Source of the DNA: Herbidospora mongoliensis
GTDB taxonomy: Bacteria; Actinomycetota; Actinomycetes; Streptosporangiales; Streptosporangiaceae
Length of the DNA: 64,000 nucleotides
NCBI RefSeq assembly: GCF_001570545.1
Contig: NZ_BBXD01000022.1
Span: forward strand, 1-64,000
Reading direction: 5' to 3'
This document shows positions 1 to 8,434 of the stretch, one piece after another. Each line of letters begins with the position of its first letter. Within the stretch, counting starts at the first letter, position 1. The notes beneath the pieces were generated by a model. That model was not told the origin of the DNA, did no database searches, and was given only the letters and a program-made list of their open reading frames with translations. A program made the position numbers and the translations under genes.

Positions 1-166
1 GCTTAGCTCGCCTTGGGTGCGAAGGGTGGAGGCGAGGTTGCCGATCGCGTCGAGGGTGTCAGGGTGTTCGGGGCCGAGGAGGCGCTGGCGAGCGTCGAGG
101 GCCTGTTCTTGCATGGTGCGGGCTTCGCTTAGCTCGCCTTGGGTGCGAAGGGTGGAGGCGAGGTTG
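1..166 (-). repeat. DNA-level repeat of a 42-residue TPR unit
   Basis: Bases 1-40 and 127-166 are identical, giving a period of 126 bp, exactly 42 codons. The repeat encodes successive TPR units (motif HPDTLxAIxNLAS...LRTQGELSEA). The identity at synonymous positions points to recent unit duplication or gene conversion. Confidence 0.85.
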
Positions 167-2298
167 ACGATCGCGAGGAGGGTGTCGGGGTGTTCGTCTC
201 CGAGAAGGCGGCCACGTGTGTCCGCTACCTGCTCCTCCAAGACGCGGGCCTGGTGGTACTGCCCGGCGGCGCGCAGAAGCGTGGCCTGGTAGGCCACAGC
301 GGTCACCGTTTCCAGATGCTCCGCTCCGAGGACTGCGGTGAATGCGTCGACGAGTTCGTTCTGCATGGTGGTCGCCTGCGCCCAGTGACCCTGTCGGTAG
401 AACGCTTCGACGAGATCGAGGCCGGCGCGCAGGGTGTCCACATCGTGTGCACCGAGCTGCTGGACTCTGGCTTGATAGACCTCCTCTTGCGCTTGCCGTG
501 CCCCGTGGTAGTCGCCTCGGCTGTGGAGGATCAAGCCTTGGGCGTTGCGGCAGCGGAGATATTCGGGAGTGTCTGAGGGGAGTTGCCCGGCGGTTGTCAG
601 TGCGTCCTCGACCACCGCAGCCGCCCGGTCCAGTCGCCCGCGGACGAGGAGATATCGGGCGATCCGGTCGAGCAGGTCGACCGTTTCCGTGGTGCCGACC
701 CGGAGCCGCCGAGCGTGCTGCGCACTGGCGAGGGCGTGGGCGAGCATCGTCTCGCAGGTGGGCCAAGATTCAGGTTCACGGACCTCGCGAGGGAACGTGG
801 TGCTCATCGCCGCGAGCGCGATGCCCGCCCAGTGTTTCTCGTCAGCGCCCAGTTCGGTGCGAGTGACGGTCTGCACCATCCGATGAATCGACATCAGGCC
901 GTCACCGGTTTTGGCCAGGGAGTATTCGCCGAGTGCTTGAGCAGCCCTAAGACACTTGAACGTGTCGTTCAGCGTTTCGGCCAGCTCAATGGGCATTCCC
1001 GGAACCGGGCTGATCCTGTGCAAGGGGATCGCCTCGGCTCCGAGGAACGCGGCGAGACGGAACAGGGCCACGGCGGCGGATGAACGATCCGCCAGGCGGT
1101 CGAAGGACACGCGCCAGGTCGACGCGATCGTCGCCTGATGATTTCCGGCCGCCTCCTGCGCGAACAGCTCCGGCGACTGCTTGTGGAGGTGGTCGAGGTA
1201 CTCGGTGGCGGGCATCGAGTCGGCGATGACGCTCGCCGCCTGTGCCAGCGCGAGAGGCAGGCACCCCAGGGCTTCCGCCAGGTCCTTTGCCGTGCCAGCG
1301 TCGGAGATCCCTCCCGTCTGGACGAGATACTTCGTGGCGGCGGGGACGGGAAGAACGTCAAGAAGCCGGTTCTGCACATAGGGCCATTTCGGCCGCCGGG
1401 ACGTGATGAGCACATGCCCGGTGTGCTTCTCGGGAAGCAGCGACAGGAGTTCACCGGAATCCTCGGCGTTATCGAAGATCAACAGCCAGTTCTTCCGACG
1501 GCGCAGTAACTGGCGCAGCGCTGCGATGGCCTGGTCATCCGTATCGAAAGGCAGACCCAGTTCCTTGGCGAGCTCGACGTAGTCTCCGCGCAAGGTAGCC
1601 GAGTCTTCCGCCCGCACCCACCACACCAGGTCGTACGCGGCACCGTGCCGGTCCGCGTATTCGATGGCGATCTGGGTCTTGCCCAACCCGCCCAGACCAG
1701 TGATCGCCTGGATGGCCGAGGCCGATCTGCCTGATCGCAGATCGCGATAGAGCTCAGCCATCAGCTCGTCGCGGCCGGTGAAACCCGGGTCCGCGCGATG
1801 CCCGCGCAGTTCATACACCTGATCCGCGGTGCCAGGGAACCGCACCTGCTTCGCGCTCTTGTTGGGGAAACCGGCCCGTGGAACCCGGTCCACTCGGTCG
1901 GCCAACCCCTCCACCAGCCGTCGTCGGGCCTCGGTCTCGTCGGTCACGTCGCCGAGCTCGATCGCCACCAGACTCGCGATCGACGGAGGAACGTCCCTGT
2001 CACCCACCCGGATGGGTATCAGGGCTCGTTCTTTCCCCTGAAGTCCCTGGTAGTGCGCAGCGGTACGAGCAGCCACCTCGGAGTCATGGTCGACAGGCAG
2101 AACAAGAAGGGTATGGCGGCTCGTGGACAGCGCCTTGTCCATCTCGTCGAAGCGGTTGTGGCCGGGCCGGATGTCCCAGGCCGTGAGGATCACCCCATAC
2201 CCGGCGTTCTCCAGTTCGGATGCGATCCACTCCGCCCATGCCACGTCGCTGTCCGCGTGGTGGATGAAGAAGTCTCTGGTGTACTCCGTGTCCGGCAA
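1..2298 (-). CDS. TIR-NB-ARC-TPR (NLR-like) protein, 3' end outside window
   Basis: The reading frame is open from a TTG codon at 2298 to the window edge (766 codons visible). TTG is chosen because AGGAG lies 5 nt upstream and no better in-frame start precedes the TIR fold. Order: a TIR-like domain (about residues 8-125), a linker with GFTGRDEL, an NB-ARC ATPase with P-loop GLGGLGKT (201-208), Walker B LLIFD (272-276) and a GLPL-like CLPLAL near 348, then Kinesin-light-chain-type 42-residue TPRs from about 560 onward. Proteins of this layout are common in actinomycetes; one group is the FxSxx-COOH-system TPR protein, others are thought to act as STAND immune sensors. The TIR domain lacks the glutamate present in the upstream TIR-only protein. 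Function in either role is inferred; downstream genes that would decide it are not visible. Confidence 0.88.
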   Translation of the reverse strand, partial: MPDTEYTRDFFIHHADSDVAWAEWIASELENAGYGVILTAWDIRPGHNRFDEMDKALSTSRHTLLVLPVDHDSEVAARTAAHYQGLQGKERALIPIRVGDRDVPPSIASLVAIELGDVTDETEARRRLVEGLADRVDRVPRAGFPNKSAKQVRFPGTADQVYELRGHRADPGFTGRDELMAELYRDLRSGRSASAIQAITGLGGLGKTQIAIEYADRHGAAYDLVWWVRAEDSATLRGDYVELAKELGLPFDTDDQAIAALRQLLRRRKNWLLIFDNAEDSGELLSLLPEKHTGHVLITSRRPKWPYVQNRLLDVLPVPAATKYLVQTGGISDAGTAKDLAEALGCLPLALAQAASVIADSMPATEYLDHLHKQSPELFAQEAAGNHQATIASTWRVSFDRLADRSSAAVALFRLAAFLGAEAIPLHRISPVPGMPIELAETLNDTFKCLRAAQALGEYSLAKTGDGLMSIHRMVQTVTRTELGADEKHWAGIALAAMSTTFPREVREPESWPTCETMLAHALASAQHARRLRVGTTETVDLLDRIARYLLVRGRLDRAAAVVEDALTTAGQLPSDTPEYLRCRNAQGLILHSRGDYHGARQAQEEVYQARVQQLGAHDVDTLRAGLDLVEAFYRQGHWAQATTMQNELVDAFTAVLGAEHLETVTAVAYQATLLRAAGQYHQARVLEEQVADTRGRLLGDEHPDTLLAIVNLASTLRTQGELSEARTMQEQALDARQRLLGPEHPDTLDAIGNLASTLRTQGELS

Positions 2299-2327
2299 CG
2301 AATCTCCTGGCGCGTGCCTGTCAGCGG

Positions 2328-2786
2328 TCAATGGGTCGAGGTGCCGGGAAATCCGCCCAGCCGAGGTTCCCGGCGCACCGAGTCGCCCACTCCGGCCAGC
2401 AGCCGACTGCGGGCTTCGTCCACGTCCACACCGACCAGGTCGATGTAGACCAGAGGCCCGAGCAATGGAGCCACTTCGCATTCGGCCACCCTGACCGGCA
2501 CGAACCCGCGCGGCTTACCCAGCAATGTCTGCCGATAGGCCGCGGTCCACTCCGCCCGGGTGAACAGAGAAGTGAGGTAGTGCGCGGAAAGGACGCCGAG
2601 GGTCCGTTTACAAGACGACAACCCCTCGTCCATTTTCGCCATGAAGTTGTCCCCGGGCAGGAAATCCCACGCCTGAATCAACGTGGTCTGGCCGGCCGCT
2701 TCAAGCGTCTGGGCGATCCAGGTCGCCCATGCCTCATCCCTGTGGTTGTAGGTGATGAAGAAATCCTTCGGGCCGGTTTCGGACAC
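2328..2786 (-). CDS. TIR-domain-only protein
   Basis: 152 residues, essentially one TIR domain. The start is set at GTG 2786 because GGAGG lies 5 nt upstream; an in-frame ATG at 2834 would add 16 residues without a ribosome site. The fold is recognisable from DFFITYNHRDEAWATWI at the N terminus, the AWDFLPGDNF loop, and the helix YLTSLFTRAEW, whose Glu aligns with the catalytic glutamate of NAD-cleaving TIR domains (plant YxxSxWCLxEL). The stop lies 29 bp before the TTG of the next gene, so the two are probably one transcript. The C-terminal GFPGTSTH resembles the linker that follows the TIR domain in longer TIR-NB-ARC proteins, so this may be a split-off domain. NADase activity is inferred, not shown. 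Confidence 0.82.
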   Translation of the reverse strand: MSETGPKDFFITYNHRDEAWATWIAQTLEAAGQTTLIQAWDFLPGDNFMAKMDEGLSSCKRTLGVLSAHYLTSLFTRAEWTAAYRQTLLGKPRGFVPVRVAECEVAPLLGPLVYIDLVGVDVDEARSRLLAGVGDSVRREPRLGGFPGTSTH

Positions 2787-2882
2787 CGTTGCCTCCGCTG
2801 ACGCTGCGATGAACCCTCGGTAACATACCGTCATCTACCACGCGGACATCATTCATTCGGGCAGCGCCCATAACAGAGCGTG

Positions 2883-2895
2883 TCCGAAATTCGGA
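2883..2895. promoter_or_regulatory. 13-bp palindrome in divergent promoter region
   Basis: TCCGAAATTCGGA is a perfect palindrome around one central base. It lies in the 239-bp gap between the TIR gene (minus) and the secreted-protein gene (plus), about 100 bp upstream of the TIR start. It is a candidate operator; no regulator is assigned. Confidence 0.35.
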
Positions 2896-3025
2896 TTAGG
2901 TATCGCCCCGACCGCCATGCAGAACAGGCCCTGGATCGAGTCCGACCCGTGACCAACTAATCTCCCGGCCTCGGTGTCCAACCGACTGAGTAAGAACACA
3001 GACGAGGGCACCGGGGGTACACGGG

Positions 3026-4012
3026 ATGAAGATCAGATTATGGACGCCGCCGGCGGTCGTGCTGGCCGCGGCGATCGGGATGTTCGCGTTCGGCACGCAG
3101 GGGGCTGCGCAGGCCGAGCCGCAGGCGGTCCTGGCTCAGCACGGGCACGGTGACGTCATCCGCTACGCGTCGGCGAAGGGGTGCGTCGTGAAGGGCAACA
3201 CGGTTCCCTGCGGCGACTGGCGGCTGGTGACCCACCACGGCAAGGTCGTCCTGCTGAAGGACGCGCAGGTCAGGGCGCTCGAAAAGAAGGGCAAGCCGTC
3301 GTCGGAGATCACCGCGCCGCTGACGGTCAGCGGCGACGGGACGAAGGTCGCCTACTTCCGCAAGGACGGGCGACTGGTCGTCCGGACGTTCAACGGGCCG
3401 GTCAAGGTGCTGCCCAGGAACGCGCTGCCGGCCAAGCTCGGTCAGGGGTACGTGAACCTGAAACTGTCCGACGACGGGGCAGCGCTCGCGATCACGAACA
3501 ACGCCGTCGATGAGACCTCGCTGTACGACACCGTCTCCGGCAAGCGGCTCGGGAGGCTGCCCAAGGAGGTCTTCTTCTACAGCTTCAGCGGCGACGGCAA
3601 GGAGGTGCTGACGGACAGCAGGACGAAACTGGGCGTGAACGACCTGTCCGGCCGTCTGCTGTTCCCCCGGCACACGCCGCCGGACGCGATCACCGAGACG
3701 CCCCAGACCGCGCTGCACGCCGACGGCAAGAGGATCGCCGTGATCCAGAACGGGCGCAAGGTCGTCGTCTACGACCTGGCCACCAAGCGGGTCGTCAGCG
3801 AGAAGCCGATCAAGCTGCCCAAGGACAGCTCGGTGGACGAACTCGACTGGACCGGCAAGAACCAGGTCACACTGCACGTGTCGAAGCAGTCCGGGAGCGC
3901 CCCGGCCCGCATCACGGTGCTAGAGCATGACGTGAAGTCGGGCGCCACCAAGGTCCGGGAGACCTACACCCTGCTCAAGGACACCTTCACCTACGCCACC
4001 TGCGGCGGCTGA
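3026..4012 (+). CDS. Secreted propeller-like protein of unknown function
   Basis: 328 residues. The N terminus has a Lys/Arg start, a hydrophobic stretch and an AQAEP-type cleavage site near residue 31, so it is probably secreted by Sec. The mature part contains several repeats of the form S-D-D/G-G-x-x-(A/V) followed by a short strand (VSGDGTKVAYF, LSDDGAALAI, FSGDGKEVL, HADGKRIAVI), typical of WD40/TolB-type beta-propeller blades. Two cysteines near the start and one at the end could form disulfides. A GGGGG run 9 nt before the ATG serves as the ribosome site. It stands alone between the divergent TIR gene and the LLM oxidoreductase. I do not recognise a named family. Confidence 0.8.
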   Translation: MKIRLWTPPAVVLAAAIGMFAFGTQGAAQAEPQAVLAQHGHGDVIRYASAKGCVVKGNTVPCGDWRLVTHHGKVVLLKDAQVRALEKKGKPSSEITAPLTVSGDGTKVAYFRKDGRLVVRTFNGPVKVLPRNALPAKLGQGYVNLKLSDDGAALAITNNAVDETSLYDTVSGKRLGRLPKEVFFYSFSGDGKEVLTDSRTKLGVNDLSGRLLFPRHTPPDAITETPQTALHADGKRIAVIQNGRKVVVYDLATKRVVSEKPIKLPKDSSVDELDWTGKNQVTLHVSKQSGSAPARITVLEHDVKSGATKVRETYTLLKDTFTYATCGG

Positions 4013-4124
4013 ACTCCGCTTCCGGCCCGGGGTCGCGGGGGCGGCCCCGGACCGCTTCGACTCGTTGCCGCTGCAATGATGGTGCTTCGGCCTGGCGGAG
4101 CGGGCCACGCAACAGGGGGTATCC

Positions 4125-5147
4125 ATGCCACTGACCTCGCAACCTCTGCGGAAGCTGGGCTTCCTCACCATCGGCCTGTTCGACGAGGCCGACCCCCGCC
4201 GGGGGCACGAGTCGACGCTGGAGATCATCGAACTGGGCGAACGGCTGGGGTTCGACAGCGTCTGGGTGCGGCACCGTCATCTGCAGTACGGCATCTCCTC
4301 CCCGGTCGCCGTCCTGGCGGCGGCCTCCCAGCGGACCAGCCGCATCGAGCTGGGCACGGCCGTCATCCCCCTGGGCTGGGAGAACCCGCTGCGGCTGGCC
4401 GAAGACCTGGCGACCCTGGACCTCCTGTCCGGCGGACGCCTCAATCCGGGCGTCAGCGTCGGCCCGCCGATGCACTACGACCAGGTCAAAGACGCGCTCT
4501 ATCCCAGCAGCGCAGACGTGGAGGACTTCAGCTACGAGCGGGTCCGGCGCCTGCTCGACTACGTGCGCGGTGAGAAGGTCACCGACTTCCACGGCGTCGA
4601 GGGGTTCGAGGTGTTCTCCGACCGGGTCCAGCCTCACTCACCCGGCCTGGGCGGTCGTCTCTGGTACGGCGGCGCCAGCCTGAGTTCGGCCCGGTGGGCG
4701 GGCGAGCACTCCATGAACTTCCTGACCAGCAGCGTCGTCAAGGCCGAAGAGTCGGAGGACTTCGCCGAGGTCCAGCTGTCGCACATCCGCGCCTTCCGCG
4801 CCCGGCACCCGGACGGCGACCGCGCCCGCGTCTCCCAGGGTCTCGTCGTCATCCCCACCGACTCCGCGAGCGCGGAGCAGCGCGCCAAGTACAAGGAGTT
4901 CGCGGAGAAGCGCACACCGCGCACCACATCGCCCCAGGGACCCGCGCGCATGATGTTCGCGCCCGACATCGTCGGAACCTCCGACGAGATCGCCGAACGG
5001 CTCTACGCCCACGCCGCGTTCCAGGAGATCGACGAGGTCGCCTTCGCCCTGCCGTTCACCTTCGACCACGACGACTACGTGCAGATCCTCACCGACATGG
5101 CCGGCCACCTCGGCCCGGCACTCGGCTGGCGGCCCGGCGTCTCGTAG
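4125..5147 (+). CDS. LLM-class flavin-dependent oxidoreductase
   Basis: 340 residues, the usual length for bacterial luciferase-like monooxygenases, which use reduced flavin (FMN or F420) to oxidise small organic substrates. Seen in the sequence: a TIM-barrel beginning KLGFLTIGLF, the family segment ELGERLGFDSVWVRHRH, the strand RIELGTAVIPL, and the typical EDLATLDLLSGGRL. The substrate cannot be read from the sequence. A small open frame (5181) and a nitronate-monooxygenase-like gene (5401) follow on the same strand, so the three may form a flavin-oxidation group. Cytosolic; no signal peptide. Confidence 0.88.
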   Translation: MPLTSQPLRKLGFLTIGLFDEADPRRGHESTLEIIELGERLGFDSVWVRHRHLQYGISSPVAVLAAASQRTSRIELGTAVIPLGWENPLRLAEDLATLDLLSGGRLNPGVSVGPPMHYDQVKDALYPSSADVEDFSYERVRRLLDYVRGEKVTDFHGVEGFEVFSDRVQPHSPGLGGRLWYGGASLSSARWAGEHSMNFLTSSVVKAEESEDFAEVQLSHIRAFRARHPDGDRARVSQGLVVIPTDSASAEQRAKYKEFAEKRTPRTTSPQGPARMMFAPDIVGTSDEIAERLYAHAAFQEIDEVAFALPFTFDHDDYVQILTDMAGHLGPALGWRPGVS

Positions 5148-5180
5148 CCCTCGCCGGCGCGATCATCCTCTGAAGGACCG

Positions 5181-5354
5181 ATGACCTCACCCCGTACCGC
5201 CGACGAGATCCGTGACTACCTCATCACCGATCTCAACAACGCCATGTACGAGGAGCCGATCCTGCAGGCCGCCCGCTGCGGCACCGGCCGGTTCCAGGAC
5301 ACCTTCACCCTCACTCCGGCCGGAGAGAACCGGACGGGGCTCCAGGTTCCCTAG
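5181..5354 (+). CDS. Small hypothetical protein (57 residues)
   Basis: ATG at 5181 is preceded by GAAGGA 3 nt upstream, and the frame runs 57 codons to TAG at 5352. It begins MTSPRTADEIRDYLITDL and has a helical N-terminal half with high third-position GC, as expected for a gene here. It ends abruptly after a strand-like FTLTPAGENRTGLQVP, so it may be the surviving N terminus of a longer gene. I do not recognise it. It sits between two flavin oxidoreductases. Confidence 0.45.
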   Translation: MTSPRTADEIRDYLITDLNNAMYEEPILQAARCGTGRFQDTFTLTPAGENRTGLQVP

Positions 5355-5400
5355 CCGGGGTTACCCAGCCCTCAAGTGACGTGGGGGCGATGATGGTCGC

Positions 5401-6366
5401 ATGGGATTGACGACGAGTTTCACGCAGTTGTTCGGGGTGCGGCATCCGATCGTGTCGGCGCCGATGGCCGGGTCGGCCGGCGGGGCGCTGGCAGCGGCCG
5501 TTTCCCGGGGCGGGGGCTTCGGGTTCGTGGGCGGCGGCGTCGGCGATCACGACTGGCTGGCCAGGGAACTGCCCATCGTCGCCCACAGCACCCGCGAACC
5601 GTGGGGCGTCGGATTCCTCTCCTGGGCGGCCGACGTCAGCGCCGTCGAGCAGGCGCTGGAGTTCGGCCCGATGGCGATCATGCTCGCGTTCGGCGACCCG
5701 ACCCCGTTCCTGCAGACCATCCGCCGGACGGACGTGTTCCTGATGATCCAGGTCACCGATCTGGCCGAGGCACGGCAGGCCTTGGACGTCGGCGCCGACG
5801 TCATCGTCGTCCAGGGCACCGAGAGCGGCGGGCACGGCGCGCGGCGGGGCCGGTCGACCCTGCCGTTCGTGCCGGTCGTGGCCGACATGGCGGGCCCGAC
5901 GCCGGTGCTGGCCGCCGGGGGCATCGCCGACGGCCGGGGCGTCGCCGCCGCCCTCGCGCTCGGAGCGGGCGGCGCACTGCTCGGCACCCGCTTCCAAGCC
6001 ACCGTGGAGGCCCTCGCCGACCCCGCCGTCACCAGGGCCATCGTGGAGGGCCACGGCGAACACACCGAACGCAGCAGCGTGCTCGACATCGCCCGGGGCA
6101 CTGACTGGCCGGGCAAGTACGACGGCCGCAGCCTCGCCCACCCCCTGCTCGACCGCTGGCGCGGCCGCGAAGACGAGTTCGCCGCCGACCTCCAGGCCGC
6201 CCGGCAGTCCCGCGAGGAGATGGCCGGAGGATCGGTGCCCCCGATCGTCTGGGCCGGCGAGGCCGTCGACCTCATCGCCGACCTGCCCTCGGCAGAGAAC
6301 CTCGTCGCAACCCTCGCCACCCAGGCCGAACAGGCCCTGGACCGGGTCCGGCCCACATCGGGCTGA
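5401..6366 (+). CDS. Nitronate monooxygenase family protein (NPD-like)
   Basis: 321 residues with the FMN-binding TIM barrel of the 2-nitropropane dioxygenase/nitronate monooxygenase family, which oxidises alkyl nitronates to carbonyl compounds and nitrite. Visible landmarks: VRHPIVSAPMAG near the N terminus, a Gly-rich GGGFGFVGGG, the family His in ESGGHGARRG, and the phosphate-binding end VLAAGGIADGRG...GALLGTRF. The class of NMO and the true substrate are not resolved. Cytosolic. Confidence 0.88.
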   Translation: MGLTTSFTQLFGVRHPIVSAPMAGSAGGALAAAVSRGGGFGFVGGGVGDHDWLARELPIVAHSTREPWGVGFLSWAADVSAVEQALEFGPMAIMLAFGDPTPFLQTIRRTDVFLMIQVTDLAEARQALDVGADVIVVQGTESGGHGARRGRSTLPFVPVVADMAGPTPVLAAGGIADGRGVAAALALGAGGALLGTRFQATVEALADPAVTRAIVEGHGEHTERSSVLDIARGTDWPGKYDGRSLAHPLLDRWRGREDEFAADLQAARQSREEMAGGSVPPIVWAGEAVDLIADLPSAENLVATLATQAEQALDRVRPTSG

Positions 6367-6504
6367 CGCCCCGGCACCGCGCCGATTCAGCCCCCGGCTT
6401 TCGGCGCGGGCGGTCATCCGCAGGCCGGCTCGCACCACGCGTGAATCTGAGTGCGACTCTCCTCCGGAGATCGGTCTCATACCGCGCGGATCTAGGTGTG
6501 ATGG

Positions 6505-7569
6505 TTACCCGGAGGCCTGGCTTACGGCGTGACCCGGTTCCGCCCGCCACGACTCCAGCACGGCATCGATCCGGGCCCGGATCTGGGTGCGGGCCGTCAT
6601 CCGGGGCACGCCCTTCATCAGCAGTTCGTCATACGCCGTGTCCTTGTGACGCACCGACGCCACCACCGCCAGCGTGATGGCCGCCTCGTCCAGAACCTTG
6701 GCCGCCGACGTCCGCCCGACCCGCCCGCTACCCCGCAACGCCGCGTGCGCCGCGATCTCGTCGGCCCGGGGGCAACCGGGAAACAGCCGCAGGATCTCCG
6801 CTGTCATCCGCCCCTGGAACTCCACGTCCTGGTGAGCACGCCGCTCCGCGTCCCGGTCACGACGCCGGGCGCGGAGTTCCTCGTCTTCCAGGCACAGTTC
6901 CTCGGCGCGGGCCAGGGCGGTCTCCTCGATCAGGACGCCGCGTCGTTCGAAGCGCTTCCGCCGGGGGTTGTATTCGACCACGACAGCCGACAGGCCGCTC
7001 TCCTTCTTGGCCCGCCGGCTGAGCGCCGCGTTCCCCGCCGGGAGCATCACCAGATGGTCCATGTCGGCGCAGGTCAGGCAGTAGGAAGAGGCGTCTTCCA
7101 TGATCATGTAGGGGCCGGTGTCGGAGCATCCGGCACACCGCCACGGCTCCTGCGGGATCAGCACGCGCAGGTCCGGTGGCCGGTTCTGGGCCTCGGCCAG
7201 GCGGCGGCGGCTCGTGTCGGACATCGCGGGGCTGATCCACTGGCGGCAGAAGGCCTGCTCCTGCTCCTCCGACCCGTTCCGGGTGAAGCGCAGCGCGGAG
7301 CGGTCGCGGCTGCCGGAGACGTAGAACGTCTCTCCGGCGATCAGCCCCCGGTCGCCCGCCCATTCGGCCAGCAGCGCCGCCGCGTCGGTCATCCGCGCGG
7401 CGTCGACGGCGGCGAGTTCCTCAAGAGAGCCCGCGCGGCCCTGCCGCCAGCTCTCGACGTGCCGGGTGTGCACCCAGCGCAGGCCCGTGAGCACGTCGAC
7501 GACGGTCACGTATTTACGGGTGGCCAGCGCGATCTCGGCCGCTTCCGCGACCCGTCGTCCCAGTCTCAT
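6505..7569 (-). CDS. DUF2293 domain protein
   Basis: 354 residues. The start is ATG 7569, which overlaps the stop of the upstream lipoprotein gene as ATGA. The N terminus (MRLGRRVAEAAEIALATRKYV, then VDVLTGLRWVHTRHVESWRQG) and the C terminus (FPGCPRADEIAAHA..GRVGRTSAAK..DEAAITLAVVASVRHKDTAYDELL) match the actinobacterial DUF2293 family as I recall it. A central CxxC...CxxC pair (WRCAGCSDTG and YCLTCADM) looks like a zinc ribbon. The function of the family is unknown. It is the third gene of the tricorn protease operon. Confidence 0.85.
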   Translation of the reverse strand: MRLGRRVAEAAEIALATRKYVTVVDVLTGLRWVHTRHVESWRQGRAGSLEELAAVDAARMTDAAALLAEWAGDRGLIAGETFYVSGSRDRSALRFTRNGSEEQEQAFCRQWISPAMSDTSRRRLAEAQNRPPDLRVLIPQEPWRCAGCSDTGPYMIMEDASSYCLTCADMDHLVMLPAGNAALSRRAKKESGLSAVVVEYNPRRKRFERRGVLIEETALARAEELCLEDEELRARRRDRDAERRAHQDVEFQGRMTAEILRLFPGCPRADEIAAHAALRGSGRVGRTSAAKVLDEAAITLAVVASVRHKDTAYDELLMKGVPRMTARTQIRARIDAVLESWRAEPGHAVSQASG

Positions 7570-8429
7570 CGGGCGAGGGCCGCCCGGTGCACGTCCCGGG
7601 CCAGCCGGGTGATCTTGGTGACCGAGTCGGCCCAGCGGGAGGTCTGGGTGGTCAGGACGACCTCGATGTAGCGGTCGCCGGGGCCGACGACACCGGTCGT
7701 GTGCAGCACGGCGTTGCGGAAGTCGACGGGCGCGGGGGCCTCGTAGAAGGACGCCGAGCCGTTGCCCTTGCAGCGGACGGGCGGGATCGAGCCGTAGCCG
7801 GACCAGCCCTGCTTCACCGCCCACGGCTTCGCGACGCCGCGCGGGATGCCGAAGAACTGGTCGAAGCCGTCGCTGCCGCACGGGCCGGCCTGCCGCAGGT
7901 GGCCCATGATCGTGTTCCGGACCGTGGGGGAGGCCTGCTCCAGGATGTACTTGTAGATCTTGGCGATGTCGAGCGCGCTGATCGACGTGTAGCCCCAGAA
8001 CCCGGGCTTGTCCGCCGGAGGCGGCCCCGAGTCGGTCAGCTTCAGCTTCTTCGCGATCCGCTGGACGATCTTGCCCTGCCCCCCGAGCGACCAGAGCCTC
8101 GTGGCGGCGTTGTCGTCGCTCACCCGCAGCATCGGCTTGAGCAACGCCAGGTTCGGCTTCCCGGCCCGCTCCAGGTGATCGATCGCGATCATCAGTTTCA
8201 CGACCGACGCCGAGCGGAACCGCTTGTGGACGTTGCGGCTGACCGTCACCTTCTTCTGCAGCCTGTCGTACACGACATAGCCGGTCGTCACCCCGGAGGG
8301 CACGCTGACCGGCTTGGGCGCCGTCTTCGCGGGCGCCGCCTTTTCCACGGCCGTCTTCACGACGGTCGTCGGGCCGCCGACGGAGCAGGCGGTCAGTAAG
8401 AGCAGGGATACGAGTAGCAGGCGCGGCAC
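7566..8429 (-). CDS. Beta-lactamase-fold serine hydrolase lipoprotein
   Basis: 287 residues from GTG 8429, chosen because it places a lipoprotein signal at the very start: a short Arg-bearing n-region, a Leu-rich core and the lipobox LTAC|S. The mature part has the class A beta-lactamase/penicillin-binding motifs in order: SVVK (SxxK nucleophile), SDDNAA (SDN-like) and KQGWSG (KTG-like). The third motif departs from KTG, so beta-lactamase activity is doubtful and a peptidoglycan-related or regulatory role is possible. It starts 5 bp after the tricorn stop and overlaps DUF2293 by 4 bp. Anchored outside the membrane. Confidence 0.85.
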   Translation of the reverse strand: MPRLLLVSLLLLTACSVGGPTTVVKTAVEKAAPAKTAPKPVSVPSGVTTGYVVYDRLQKKVTVSRNVHKRFRSASVVKLMIAIDHLERAGKPNLALLKPMLRVSDDNAATRLWSLGGQGKIVQRIAKKLKLTDSGPPPADKPGFWGYTSISALDIAKIYKYILEQASPTVRNTIMGHLRQAGPCGSDGFDQFFGIPRGVAKPWAVKQGWSGYGSIPPVRCKGNGSASFYEAPAPVDFRNAVLHTTGVVGPGDRYIEVVLTTQTSRWADSVTKITRLARDVHRAALAR

Positions 8430-8434
8430 CCGGC

